DNA of 64,000 bases from Hepsetus odoe. Taxonomy: Eukaryota > Chordata > Actinopteri > Characiformes > Hepsetidae. The translations under genes and the position numbers were made by a program. The notes under the pieces were generated by a model. The model was not told where the DNA came from and did not search any database. It saw only the letters and a list, made by a program, of their open reading frames with translations. This document shows, piece by piece, positions 9,946-22,634 of the stretch. The stretch lies in contig CM029377.1 in the NCBI GenBank assembly GCA_017165825.1, positions 25,014,386 through 25,078,385 of the forward strand, written 5' to 3'. Each line of letters begins with the position of its first letter. The stretch's first letter is position 1.

Positions 9946-12900
9946 GTGGGTTTGTTTTTTCTGTGTGAGAATCTGATGGAAAATGAGAAAGGTTTAGACC
10001 ATGATGCGAGTTGTTTTCTAAAACTCAACACTCCTATGGAACAGATCTCTCAGTGTTGTTTGCTGTAAGTTGTAAATGGCAGAGCTCTCATTTGCTCACC
10101 ACATGTTAATACTACAAGATAAAGGTTGACTTCTTCCACAGCTTTACCCGGTGTTTTGTTCTTCACCAGTTCCTGTCCTTTAACAAAACATTCCTTAAAC
10201 ACACCTTAAGCTTCCCTACAGGAATAAACACACAGCAAACAACATTTCTAGATCAGGTAAAATTTGTTACAGGATTTATGTTTTTTTTCCTTCGGATATC
10301 CAAACCAACATCAGTCCCTTTTTTTTTTTTCTTTCCTCCCCCTGCAAGTATTCTATTTACAGTTTTGTCATGTTTTAACTAATAGAAAAGTAACCTTTAC
10401 ATGCTTAATTGTACATAATCACAATTAGTATATTCAAATAAAACACTGGCTCTTGTAAAACCTCTAAGACTTAACCTCAGCTGTTTAACTTTTCTTAACC
10501 AAAGCTAAAAAGCAGCTTTTAGTTCATCAGTTCAATACAGAGAAAGCTTAATAAAAAAAAAAAAAACAATTTCTCCTTGACCTCCTTGATTACTGGTTCA
10601 AGTTACATAACAGAATTCTTCTTGAAAACTATCCTTGAAATGTAGCTTTCAAGCTTCGGCTCATAAAAATACATTAAATGTTACAGCTCAACGCTTTTTG
10701 GACATGTGTGGGTACATTTACTTAGTTCATCATACGCCATGCCATATGCCATAGACCAGAACTTCTCAAAACAATCCTCCAGGACCATCAGTCAGTTTGT
10801 CCCCAGCCCAAATACTGTCCAATGCCTTCTGTCCCAGATCTAGCCAACCTAGCCATCTAAGGGTCAAGTCATGTTGGGTTCAGGGAAAAAGCATAGAACA
10901 GGCTCCAAATGCAAATCGTTAGTATCTGAAACTCTGAGTATCTGAACTTTCTGTTCTCAGAAGAACTGTAATATTTCTCTCCTCATTGGCTGTAAGATAC
11001 TGAGCTGCCCAATAAGTGAGATTATGCTGTGTCCCTTTTATCATCAAAATATAAAACCAACCAGGCCAGATTACTTTTTCTTCTCCATTCATTTTATCTT
11101 AACTGATGTCATCTCGTCATTTAACCATGGCGTCCTTAAAAATACATTCAAAATTGAGGAACTTGGGCCAGTCCACCACTCAACTAATGACAACAGCCTA
11201 AAAACAGAAAAATAGAACAAAATTCCTTTTGTGCTTTGTTCCCAATCATTTTGAAGTTAGCGCAGCATTGTTTTCATATCTGAGTAACCGCGTTTATTTA
11301 TTTACTCAATCTCTAAAACATGGCAGCATTTTGAAAGTGCAGTGTATAAACCAATATGGGATATCAAGAAAAGAAAGTGCACACTTCACCATCTGCCTTG
11401 GTCAATGAACAAAGTTGTCTCCTTTTTAAAACCAGACCTAAGAGAACAACTATAGAGGAGGAAATACATGAGGGAAAAGAAATGGTAGCCTTTTAATTTT
11501 TTCCTTCTTTTTTCTTCAACCCAGCCCCTGCCAGGTTTTCCCCTTCCCCTGTGCATGAGACCTGGCCTTCTCACACATTTTCGGTAGCTGCTCTGCCTTG
11601 CGTAATGCCTCGTTGCACAACCAAGCGTGAGTAGGAGGAAGTGTCAAGCAGGGAGAACTCATGCGACAGGGAGAGGTCACAAGCCAGCCCGAGCAAGTTC
11701 TCTACCTTCCAGGGCCTCAGCCTCAGCCTCACGAGAAGGGGATACAGAGACAAGCCAAGATTACCCTTCTCAGGTTTAAAAGCAGAAACTTGTAATGAAA
11801 GAGAGTCTGAAAACCATTGATATATATATAACATTATACAGGAATTTGGCCTATAGCCCCATCTTTCATTTGGTAGCCTGAATTTTTTTTGTGCAAACTG
11901 CCATTTTCATAAGGGTGTTCAAATAACCTGTAAGATGCTGTTGCTCCTTTTTGTCAGAATACTTTCTCATAGCATGGGGTCAGCCCCTGATGCTGGAGGA
12001 CTGGTATATGTAGAAGAGAGTAGTTACTTTAGTTACAAGTAGGATCACAGATTTTACAAAATACATGATAGACTAGCTAGCTATCATGTTAATGCAAGTT
12101 GCCAGCATTAACAAAGCTTTGCAGCTTAGAGCACTGTAGTGTCATGTTGTGTGTGATGCCTTTTAAACTGTGATTTTAAGGATATGACATACCATCAATA
12201 TGTGAAGCAGTCAGTCTTAGCATTCATGACCCAGTAAGTATGTTCATTCTACATTTTATTTGCATATCTTTAGGTTTGAATAGTTTGTAATTTGTTTAGG
12301 TCAGTAAACATACTAAATTATTATTCATACATTTAAAGTGCTGAAAAATTATTCAAAGTCGATTTGTCCGCTAATTTTTACTGATATCAATAAATTTGGG
12401 GTAAATCTAAAGACCAGCCATCCGATAAATTAGTCAGGCCTTAAGTATAATGTGTTATAAGAAGTTTGTACGCTAGTTCCTAATTTGTTTTTGTGCCTTT
12501 TTAAACTTCTATTGTGCCTTTTTAATGTCTTTTCACTGCTGACTGACCTCCGAACAGCCTCCAGTGCATAATTAAGAATGTTTTTAACCCAAGACGAACA
12601 CTTGGCAAATGTGGAAATGTCATCTGTTCCCTGTCAAATGAGAACAAATTATGGAGGGCATGAAAAGAAAGGCTTTGTCACATTTCAACAAATTAAGATT
12701 TTTAAACTTTTCAGATTTTTGTGGAATGTCCCTTTTTCCTGCATTTATTTTTAATTCTTTGTTTCATCTCCCACATTATGATATTATGTCTGTGTTCATC
12801 TTGGACTAGATAGATGCACTGTATCTTGAGGATCAAATGTAGTTGCCATGGCTACCCTCCACCAAGTCACCAAGTCGATGCTCCAGCTTACTCTGCAGCT

Positions 12901-14489
12901 GCAAATTAAAATGGAACTTAAGACGTTCATCTCCCATGACTCTCCACATGTGCCATGTGCAAATGTTCTCATCCTGTCGGATTGATTTCCAGATTTCTTG
13001 TGAAGACTGAATATGGAGTGAAGTTTTATGTTTAAATGAGGGAGCCATACTTTTTACCACAGGCTTGCAATGTTCATGATCAAATCATCAAACCCCCTAT
13101 TCCCACTCACTCAAAGTCCTCATGCATATTTTTTTTTGCATTTCTGTCATTTCCTCCAGGTTTAATTACTACCTTGTGTGTGTTTCTTTTTCAAAACCAA
13201 TCATTAATTCTTAAGTGACCACTTTTCTTTTATCTCTGTTTCTCCCTTTAAAGATGATTTCTTTAAATTATATCTGTTCTAATAGGCTGCCTTGTATGGT
13301 GTGTAATTAAAACAGTCCAAGCCAAAACACTCCTTTTCTTCATCACAAGTAGTTGGCTGAACCCCTGTAAGCTATATAGACATACTATATATGGGAGATG
13401 AATGTAAATGTTGCAATCAACACAAGCTTTGGTAACTGACTTATTAATTTGTACATTTTCCTGTCAGACAAACTGTGTTGCCGATGTAGTGAGACATTGG
13501 TTTGTATGTATTGTTTCTTGCAGGAAGTTTCCATTTCAAAATGCTGTCCTGCATATCCCAGTCTGACAGCTATAACTTTGAGGCTAACAACTCTGCTAAA
13601 ATGAAATATTTATATGCCTGAAAAAGCTGGAGAAATTCTCATGTGACCCTGCATGCAAAGTATCTGAAAGATTTTAACAGAGTGTGAGACAGAAATGCGT
13701 GTGTTTGAACTTGTGTATGGCTTTAAATGTTCATTGTGTCTATCTGTGTGTGGGCATGTGTTGGAGGTCAGAGCTGGGACTGACAGGCCAGAAATGAAAG
13801 ACCACCTACTTGTCTGTGCTGTGTGAGCAGGTGTGGATTGGCACGCTCCTCATTACCACCTTCTGAGTCATTATAACTCCATCGCTCCCATATTCCCTGA
13901 GCAGCTAATTGAGGAAGTCTGTATGCTTTTGCCTTCTCTGCCCTTACCCTTTCGCTAGGATTAGTTTAGTCTAAAATGCAAATGTGGCTTATGATAAGTT
14001 AGCTCATTAGCAGAGGTGGGATGTAACTAGCTATATATATATATATTACCATTTTAAGAGTTGCGAGAGGTCTGTACATTCCTTAGATATTTCATTATGA
14101 ATGGACCAATATAAATGCTCCAAAACTACTTGAAATACATGAACTTGAAATTACGTACGTGTGTCTATTAAAGGTGTATTCCCCAGCAACTGTTTATTTA
14201 TATTTATGCACTCACTATGTGTGCACTGTTCAAAAACACCATCCAGAGCCCATGCAGCATAGAAGGCAGATCTAGTAGGTTAAATATCTGGACCTATCTG
14301 AGATTGAAAATCCATTGTTGTGGAAAGTGCTGTGATCCGGTTGTGATGGGCATGGAGTGTGTCAAGAGCATGGAACATGGGGTAAGGGTAAACTCCTGGG
14401 AGTTGTTTTTATCTTCTCTCTTTATTTGGTGCAGATCTGCAGTAAACCTTGGATCACTTGCAGTTTGTTAATATTTAGGAGAAAATTAA
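9946..14489. other. Long unique stretch, probable intron
   Basis: About 4.5 kb without a recognised repeat or gene. Frames on the minus strand at 11386-11834 (62 and 87 codons) lie in a GC-richer patch but show no domain, and I saw no supporting splice pair. Short poly-T/poly-A runs at 10318-10333 and 10552-10566. Confidence 0.4.
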
Positions 14490-14727
14490 CCCATCTCGCA
14501 CACAAATCATGGGTTTGAATCCCAGACCAGTAGGTTGCCCTTAGGTACCTGTGAGCAAGGTACTGTTCCTGTCACTGCTCCTCGGGCAGCTTTCAGTAGC
14601 TGCCCCCTGCTGCACATTTGTGTGTGGGTTAAATGCAGAGGTGTACTTTCGTTGTGGTTCACTGCGTGTGGTGCCGTTTACTCAAAATGACCAGAATGGT
14701 CACTTTCATTTTTTCACTTTCACTCAG
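14490..14727 (+). mobile_element. tRNA-derived SINE, type A
   Basis: The B-box ggtttgaatccc at about 14512, the gtaggttgcccttaggtacc block, the gctgccccctgctgcac block and the tail gtcactttcattttttcact. The head is degraded. Confidence 0.82.
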
Positions 14728-16429
14728 TATTCCCTGTGTCACCTTCTTTGTGTTTTAAATGATAAGAAGTAGTTTTAAGAGCAGGCAGGCTGACTGGACA
14801 TTCCTGCTGGTGAAACTTCATGTATGTTGTGACCCCTGTTGCTGATCAGTCATGCAGTTTGTCCAAATCACTCCTGAGGCTAAACGCTGCAGTTGGTTAT
14901 GAGTATTGCCAAGTCCTCAGTGCACTGTAATGTCAGTAGTTTTACCCTACTAGCATTTCATTTGAACAAAGCACTGGCTGGCATTATTCTTCCTTGCTTG
15001 GAAAAAAAAAAAGTCCTGCATTGTTTTAACTTACTTTCTTGCTTTGAAATTATAATTGCTGTGCATAACAAGGTTATGTAATGCAACTTCTCTTTGAACA
15101 ATGTGAAACCTACATAAGTGCTACTTATGTAAAAAAAAAAAAGAAAAGAATTTTAGCTCACAGACCTTTGCTCACAGGGCAAATACTTTTATTGAATTGC
15201 TGTCCGAACTGTTCCCTAGCAACAGTCAGTCATAGTGAGCAGAACTGTATTCTGTAGATGCAGTTGCAGATGTTTTGTCATATTCACATTGGTGATTCGA
15301 GTGCAGGTATTTAAACAGGTGACTTTTTTTTTTTCTCTTCTTTCTGCATATTTTTCACTCCCCTTCACAAATTATTTTTATTATGTCAGTGTCTAGAAGA
15401 TTAACCTTCAAAAATGGGCTGAGACAAAACCCTTGTTCTCTTTGTACTCTTTTGCGAAGAATTTTTTTTTGTGTCCCCTGTTCTTTTAAAGCACATGGCT
15501 TGCAGCTCCTTTTTAGAGACATGCTGTTATTTGCCTCTTTGCAGCATAGGGGTGCTTCTGGTGGTTTTTGACAACAATGCAGCAATATGACGTGGGTGGA
15601 TTTTGTTCTCTTCATGCCCTTAATGGTGCCTGAGTTATAAATGTAAGGAGAATTTATACGCTATAAATCCACTATGTAGTAGTAATATAATAATGATGAT
15701 CATTATTAGGGCAGTCATGATTACATAATTTAAATCAATGACTCAATTACAAAAAAATTGGTTAACATTATTTGAAATGGCTTAATGACTAGTGGGATTT
15801 GAATAAAAAATTTACAATGCAAATGGAAAGTCTTGTTACCAAACCCATTACTAGTTGAAGGGGTTTTCTTCATGGAGTATGGGATGAAACCTCCCATCCT
15901 TGGGATGTGTAAGAGTATTGGGCTCCCAAATCTGATCTCATTTATTCTTGTAGTTGAATGTATTCAGATCCTTACAGCTGTGTTCTGAAATCTAGTGTAA
16001 AGCATTTCCTTCAAAGTAGAGTCTGTAATTGCAGCAAAGGGGAGACAAACTCCCTATTAATTTAGAAATAAATTGCTATTGATGAATAATTACTGCTAAT
16101 TTTGAAAGATGTCCTTTTTTGCTGTTCTTTTTATAGACTAATTCACAACCTGGTTCTCAAGCTTGTTCACATCTCTATTATTTTTCTGTTCCTTTGAAAT
16201 CTTTTAACAATGTTAGTAGGTGGTAAATTCATGGGTATGGTAAGTGCACATGTTCACCTAAAGTCATGTTTTTTTTTGTTCTGGTGGTAGCTTAATTGTA
16301 TGGGGCTTTATTTATAAAGCTACCATGACCCAATATGGTTAAACAATGTTTTAACACAACTAAAGAACACCAATGCCAAATTAACTTCTTTTGCTATTCA
16401 CCAAATACTTGATATCAAAAGATAAATAT
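14728..16429. other. Unique DNA, probable intron
   Basis: Homopolymer runs at 15001-15012, 15131-15145 and 15327-15337. Overlapping sense/antisense frames at 15355-15615 have no recognisable product. Confidence 0.4.
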
Positions 16430-17110
16430 GAGATGAGTGATTCGATTTTCAGCTTTAATTTCATGGTATTTACTTGTTTAGATATATTAAACTTCGTAGA
16501 ACATAGCACATTATATATCTGACCATGCAATTTTTCGAGCAAGCAAATGTATTTGAACAGAACGTTGTTAAGTAGAATAAAGTAACTGACATTTTTTGAC
16601 AAGAACTGACAAGATTTCACCTCAGCAACTTTAAATGGATGTTTGTTCTGGGGGCTTCTCACAATCTTCTCGCAAGGAGATGGTTGGTTTGAGATCTGGT
16701 GATTGGTTTGGCCAGTCCAAAACTTTCCACTTTTTCACCCTGATTAAGACCTTAAATAACTTTTTTTGTTTTGTGAAATGTGTTTGTGTTTTGGATCATT
16801 GTCATGTTGCATGGTAAATTTCCTACTGTAGTTTGGATGAATTTGTAAAATATCAGACAAATTGTTTCTGTAGACTTTAGAATTCATTCTCATGCTACCA
16901 TACAAGATCAAGTCATGAAACTACCTGCAATGTGCTTCACAGAGTAGCTTTAAGTTCAGGACCATGAGCATATTTTTTTTTTTCTTCACACTTTGTGTGA
17001 TACCTCTACTCCTGCCCTGTGGAGGTTTTTAAAAATGTCCCTGACTGTAGTTTTGTGTTCTTTATGATTTCAGCCAAAAAAGCAAAAATGGACTTACATT
17101 TACTCACATT
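16430..17110 (-). mobile_element. Decayed Tc1/mariner element
   Basis: Antisense phrases of a Tc1-like transposase region are recognisable, such as ggtttggccagtccaaaact, ggatcattgtcatgttgcat and gtttctgtagactttagaat. The left end (agctttaatttcatggtatt) matches the left end of the remnant at 56.25 kb, so both are one family. No intact frame remains. Confidence 0.6.
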
Positions 17111-17303
17111 TGTCTTTTTTTTTTTTTTTTTTATATTCTGATCCTGAAACTTGGATGACTTTTTGCTTTAAAGCTTTCATATAGACTGTATTAATGTAAA
17201 GAGGTAGAATGGAATAAAGTAGCTCTCGGCTGATTGACATCACTTGTGTTCTGGGTGGCCTCTGCTTTCCACTTTGCTCCCAGGACACTCTTTTCTATTT
17301 CAG

Positions 17304-17351
17304 CCACTGTGCCTTTTGTTGAGCCCAGACAAATTATCAGTGATGGAAAAG
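17304..17351 (+). CDS. Candidate internal (or terminal) exon
   Basis: Acceptor after ttttctatttcag and donor AAAAG|GTGACT delimit 48 nt: two bases, fifteen open codons reading TVPFVEPRQIISDGK, and one base. The phase fits the block at 3780-3858 upstream and the one at 30233-30324 downstream. Alternatively the frame stays open past the donor to a TAG at 17450-17452, adding a strongly transmembrane-like stretch (WFLWAATNLTLLYTLYMLL), which would make this a terminal exon. I favour neither firmly. It sits between two Tc1 remnants but matches neither. Confidence 0.4.
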
Positions 17352-17481
17352 GTGACTGGTTCTTGTGGGCTGCAACTAATCTTACCCTCCTGTACACTCT
17401 GTATATGCTTCTCTCTACTGCTGTCCAGTGCAGAACCAAGCAACATGGCTAGAAGAATAAGAATGCATTTGCTTTGGTACT

Positions 17482-18420
17482 GTAGAATACATTTTGGTCC
17501 ATAAATATTTTGACCATTTTTTTCTAATTATGATTCTGTACATTACCTTAATGAATTTTAAATGGAACAACTCAGATGCAGTTGAAGTGCAGACTTTAAG
17601 CTTTAATTCTGTGGATTGAATCAAAAGATTGCATAAAAATGTGAGGAACTAAAGCATTTTTAACACAATCCCTTCATTTCAGGGGCTTAAAAGTAATTGG
17701 ACAATTTAAATAACTGAAAATAAAATGTTCATTTCTAATAATTGGTTGAAAACCCTTTGCTGGCGACGACAACTTGAAGTCTTGAACTCATGGACATCAC
17801 CAGATGCAGGGTTTGCTCCTTTTTAATGTTCTGCCAGGCCTTTACTGCACCAACTTTCAGTTCCTGTTTGTTTGTGGGCCTTTCTGTCCAAAATGTAGTC
17901 TTCAACAAGTGAGATACATGCTCAATTGGGTTCAGATTAGGTGACTGACTGACTGACACTGTGTTTTACAGATCATGTGGTATGCTTTGGATCATGAGCT
18001 GTTCCATACCTTCTCCTTACTTATTCTTTCTTTCTTCATTCTGGTAGAGATTGATCTTGGTTTCATTTGACCAAAGAATGTTTTTCCAGAACTGTGTTGG
18101 CTTTTTTAGATTTTTTTTTTTTTTTCACCTTTCTTTTCTTGAGGCTTATGAGTGGCTTGCACCTTGCAGTGCACCCTCTGTGTTTACTTTCATGCAGTCT
18201 TCTCTTAATGGTAGACTTGGATATTGATACGCCTACCTCCTGGAGAGTGTTGTTCACTTGGTTGGCTGTTGTGAAGGGGTTTCTCTTCACCGTGGAAATT
18301 ATTCTGCGTTCATCCACCACTGTTGTCTTCCATGGACATCCAGGTCTTTTTGCATTGTTGAGTTCACCAGTGCTTTCTTTCTTTCTTTCTCAGGATGTAT
18401 CAAACTGTAGATTTTGAAAC
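17482..18420 (-). mobile_element. Tc1/mariner element, internally deleted
   Basis: The right-hand half encodes on the minus strand the N-terminal part of a Tc1 transposase (about 18063-18320: helix-turn-helix region reading VDERRIISTVKRNPFTTANQ then VNNTLQEVGVSISKSTIKRR). The left part at 17735-17959 encodes the C-terminal region with SPNLNPIEHV, the segment around the third catalytic acidic residue. The left terminus carries the phrase ttttggtccataaatatttt. The central catalytic segment is largely missing, so it is inactive. Confidence 0.85.
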
Positions 18421-18425
18421 TCCTA

Positions 18426-18905
18426 ATATGGGGGCAGTGGTGGCCTAGTGGTTAGGGAGTTGCCCCCGCATCGGAAGATTGTGGGTTCTATACCCAAGGG
18501 GGTTGGGTAGCCGGTTGACCTTGGATCCTCAGAGGTTTTTTTTTTCTCCACATAGTGGAGTTTTTGGTTCCTCTCCTCCGTAGTCGTCCGGCTTTAACAT
18601 CTATTACTGTAACCTGTTCCATCATCGACCATCAATGTAAAGTGCCTTGGGGCAACTTTGTTGTAAAAGGCGCTATATAAGAATAAATTGAATTGAATTC
18701 AATTCAATTCCCTCACAAGTAGGTTGCCCTGAGGTACCCTTGAGCAGGGTACCATCCCCATCACTGCTCCCCGGGTGCTTTCAATAGCTGCCCACTGCTG
18801 CACGGTGTTTGTGTGCATGGGTTAAATGCAGAGGTCCAATTTCGTTGTGGTTCACGTGTGCTGTGCTGTGACCTCTCAATGACAAGGGCTGTCACTTTCA
18901 CTTCA
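18426..18905 (+). mobile_element. tRNA-derived SINE, type A, split by an insertion
   Basis: Head at 18426-18496 (A box tggcctagtggttaggg, B-box region gtgggttctataccc). The body resumes at 18710 with cctcacaagtaggttgccct and runs to the tail gctgtcactttcacttc at about 18904. The halves join cleanly if 18497-18709 is removed, so the inner element landed in this SINE. Confidence 0.88.
18497..18709 (+). mobile_element. L2-type LINE/SINE 3' tail inserted in the SINE
   Basis: Ends with gtaaagtgccttggggcaac then the ggcgctatataa block and an (ATTGA)-like repeat. This ending is typical of L2-clade LINEs and SINEs that share their tail. It interrupts the SINE at 18426-18905 and is therefore younger than it. 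Confidence 0.72.
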
Positions 18906-20180
18906 CTAATATTGTAGCCATTTCTCAGGTGAGTTTTTTTTTTTTTTCTGTTTTTGCAGCTTAGGGATGGCTTGTTTCTCCTGCATGGAGAGCTCCTTTG
19001 ACCGCATGTTGTCTGTTCACAGCAACATCTTTCACATGCAAGCACCACACCTCAAATCTGCTTCAGGCCTTTTATCTGCTTAATTGATAATAATGAAGGA
19101 ATTGCCCACACCTGCCCGTGAAATAGCCTTTGAGTCAATTTTCCAATTACTATTTTACTATTTTTCCCTTTATAAAGAGGGTGGTAAATGTTAAGGAGCT
19201 GGAACTCTGAATGTGGATACCCTCAAATGAAATGAGAGTCTACACATTATATCCATGCCCATTATATAACTATAATTGGAATATGTTTCAGTAAACAGGT
19301 ACAAAAACAAAACTTGTGTCAGTGTCCAAATATATATGCACTTAGCTGTATGTGCACATCACTTCAGAAATATAGCTGTTTGAGCAGCTGTGATCAAACT
19401 GTATTAAAGTTTCGATTTGCTTAGAGTAGGTATGCCTAGCTAGTGGGTCTGTGATGCTGATAAATTATCTGCCACCACTGACTACTGATGTAAAGGATGG
19501 CTTGCACAAGCTTTGCATCAACTGGTGGGCTATGGTTAAACTGGATATTTATAAGGTGTGCAGTTGTAAATCATGAAAATGTCTGCAAGGTTTGTGGTGT
19601 TTTGTTGTTTTCCTTATGTTGCCCACATTTCTCAGACATTTTTCTCTCTGTCTTTCCATTCTCCCACTCTCTTCTCATTCTCCCACTCTCTTCTCTACGC
19701 TACTACAGGCAGTGAGTTTCGCCTCTTCAAATGCAGCTCTGAGAGGGCTTGCCATAATTACCCAGCTAAGCACGAAAACAGAGCAGATGATTAAGGAACA
19801 GTTTAATTAATAATTGTGTGTGCCAACCACTGACTGGCTCTGTTCCGCTCTGCTGTGTCCACAGCTTCTCTTTATTTGTGCTAAACATGGTGCTGTTTGG
19901 GAGCAGGTGCATCCTAACCTTGATCTGCAGTCACATGGGTTGCCCACACACAGTTGACCAATGAAATAAAATCAGGAGAATTCTGTCAAATGCAAGTCTC
20001 GGTTAGAAGGCAGTATTTGTAGAACAAACATCCCCCACAAACATTAAAAATATAGTTAGTTGAAAAATATTCACAAAGGGTTCCCTTGAAGTCAAGTATA
20101 ATGAACTGCTGTGACTCTGAAGTTAATTTCTTTAATTTTGCACTGAAAAAAGACAAACTCATAAACTCACTTGCCTTTTT
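18906..20180. other. Unique DNA; candidate exon or conserved element at 19690-19840
   Basis: A long pyrimidine tract with CTCCCACTCTCTTCTC repeats ends in ctactacag at 19709. It is followed by a TTAATTAATAATTG-containing block. Two frames stay open for 28-35 codons and then stop, with no good donor. It could be a terminal exon or a conserved noncoding element; I cannot decide. Confidence 0.3.
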
Positions 20181-20219
20181 CATGTCCAGATGGAGAAGGA
20201 GAGAAAGAAGGAGAAGAGA

Positions 20220-21086
20220 GTGGAAGTGAGGGTAGGAACTTTGAATGTTGGCAGCATGACTGGTAAAGGTAGAGAATTAGCTGATATGATGGAGATTAGG
20301 AAGGTTGACATTTTGTGTGTGCAAGAGACTAGATAGAAGGGTAGTAAGGCCAGGTGTATTGGAGGAGGGCTTAAACTATTGTACCATGGTGTGGATAGAA
20401 GGAGGAATGGGGTAGGTGTTATCCTGAAGGAAGAGTATGTGGAGAGTGTTTTGGAAGTGAAGAGGGTGTCAGGGAGGGTGATGAGTTTGAAGCTGGAAGT
20501 TGAAGGTGTGATAATGAATGTTGTTAGTGCTTATGCTCCACAAGTTGGTTGTGAGATGGAAGAGAAGGAAACATTCTGGAGTGAGTTAGATGAAGTGATA
20601 GAGAGTGTACCCAAGGGAGAGAGAGTAATGATTGGTGCCAATTTTAATGGTCATGTTGGTGAAGGGAACAGAGGTGATGAGGAGGTGATGGGTAGGCATG
20701 GTGTCAAGGAGAGGAATGCTGAAGGTCAGATGGTTGTAGATTTTGCAAAAAGGATGGAAATGGCTGTAGTTAATACTTATTTTAAGAAGAGGGAGGAGCA
20801 CAGGGTGACATATAAGAGTGGAGGAAGATGCTCACAGGTGGATTATATCCTTTGCAGGAGGGTCAGTCTGAAAGAGATTGGAGACTGCAAAGTAGTGACA
20901 GGGGAGAGTGTAGCTAAACAGCATAGTCAGAGGAGCACAGGGCAGCATAGGGCAGAGTCGAGGATCAAGTGGTGGAAGCTGAAGGAGGAGGACTACAAGG
21001 TGCATTTCAGGCAGGAGTTAACACAGGCACTGGGAGGTGCTACCGGATTGCTGGGAAACTGCAGAAGTGATAAGGCAGACAGCTAG
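20220..21086 (+). pseudogene. RTE endonuclease domain, inactivated
   Basis: AP-endonuclease-like domain of the LINE that would nick target DNA. Visible in order: GTLNVGSMTGKG (Asn motif), DILCVQET (catalytic Glu), an in-frame TAG at 20334-20336 where a Trp is expected, then the open stretch from 20379 with APQ and [11 protein letters not shown]. In the last motif the usual Asp before xFNGH is Asn, which should abolish catalysis. The [20 protein letters not shown] region and the DYILCRR segment follow. Confidence 0.85.
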
Positions 21087-21266
21087 AAATGTACTTGGTG
21101 TGACATCTGGAAGGAAGAAGGAAGATAAGGAAACCTGTTGGTGGAACCAAGAAGAACCAGGAGTGTATTCAAAAGAAGAGGGAGGCAAAGAAGACATGGG
21201 ACAGTCAGAGAGATGAAGAACGTAGACAGGTGTACAAGGAGATGAACCGCAGGGCCGAAGAAAGCA

Positions 21267-22634
21267 GTGGTGAAGGCCAAAGATAAGGTGTTTGGTGAAT
21301 TGTATGAGCGTTTGGACAGTAAAGAGGGAGAAAAGGACTTTTACCGATTGGCTAGACAGAGAGACAGATCTGGGAAAGATGTGCAGCAGGTCAGGGCGAT
21401 TAAAGACAGAAATGGAAACGTACTCACAGGTGAACAGAGCGTGTTGAGCAGATGGAAGGAATACTTTGAGGGGCTGATGAATGAAGAAAATGAGAGAGAG
21501 AAGACTGGATGATGTAAGAAGAGTGAACCAGGAAGTGCAGCAAATAAACAAGATGGAAGTAAGGGCAGCGATGAAGCGGATGATGAATGGAAAGGCTGTT
21601 GGACCGGATGACATACCAGTGGAAGCATGGAGGTGTTTAGGGGAGATGGCAATTGAGTTTCTGACCAGATTGTTTAACACAATCTTGGCAAGTGAGAAGA
21701 TGCCTGAGGAGTGGGGACGAAGTGTACTGGTACCAATCTTCAAGAACAACGGTGATGCACAGAGCTGCAGTAACTATAGAGGGATAAAGTTGATCAGCCA
21801 CACTATGAAGTTATGGGAAAGAGTAGTGGAAGCTAGGTTAAGAAAAGAGGTGAGGATTAGTGAACAGCAGTATGGTTTTATGCCGAGAAAGAGCACCACA
21901 GATGCAATATTTGCTCTGAGGGTGTTGATGGAGAAGTACAGAGAAGGTCAGAAGGAGCTGCATTGTGCCTTTGTGGACTTGGAGAAAGCATATGACAGGG
22001 TGCCTAGAGAGGAGTTGTGGTTTTGTATGAGGACGTCAGGTGTTACAGAGTAGTATGTAAGAGTAGTTCTGGATATGTATGATGGCAGTGTAACAGTGGT
22101 GGGATCTGCAGTGGGAGTGACAGATGCATTTAAAGTAGAGGTTGGATTACATCAAGGATCAGCACTGAGCCCATTCTTGTTTGCAATAGTAATGGACAGG
22201 TTGACGGACGAGGTTAGACAGGAGTCTCAGTGGACGATGATGTTTGCTGATGATATTGTGATCTGCAGTGAGAGTAGGGAGCAGCTTAAGGAGAACTTGG
22301 AGAGATGGAGATATGCTCTGGAGAGGAGAGGAATGAAGTGAGTAGGGCAAAGACAGAATACATGAGTGTGAATGAAAGGGAGGAAAGTGGAGTGGTTAGG
22401 ATGCAGGGAGTGGAGGTAACAAAGGTGGAGGAGTTTAAATACTTGGGATCAACAGTTCAGTGTAACGAGTGTGGAAGAGATGCGAACAAGAGAGAGCAGG
22501 TAGGTTGGAATGGGTGGAGAAGAGTGGCTGGAGTGATTTGTGAACCATACAAAAAGGCAATAGGCGGAGCTGGAGGGGTCAGAGTTAAAGATGCTGAGAT
22601 TTTATTTGGGTGTGACGAGGATGGACAGGATTAG
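21267..22634 (+). pseudogene. RTE reverse transcriptase domain, inactivated
   Basis: Reverse transcriptase in several frames: an N-terminal linker (21267-21512), then NGKAVGPDDIPVEAW, NYRGIKLISHTMKLWERVVE, QYGFMPRKSTTDAIF, the block with AFVDLEKAYDRVPREELW, and the catalytic FADD at 22243-22254. A TAG at 22051-22053 and frame changes near 21490 and 22330 break it. It ends with the KYLGSTVQ-type thumb segment at about 22437. Would have copied the LINE RNA at the nicked target. Confidence 0.9.

Noticed and set aside
20379..21086. A cellular craniofacial development protein 2 gene
   Set aside because: This label in fish annotations usually marks RTE endonuclease. The frame is followed by RT and flanked by LINE ends, so it is a transposon.
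21018..21749. 243-codon minus-strand frame
   Set aside because: Shadow of the plus-strand RTE coding region.
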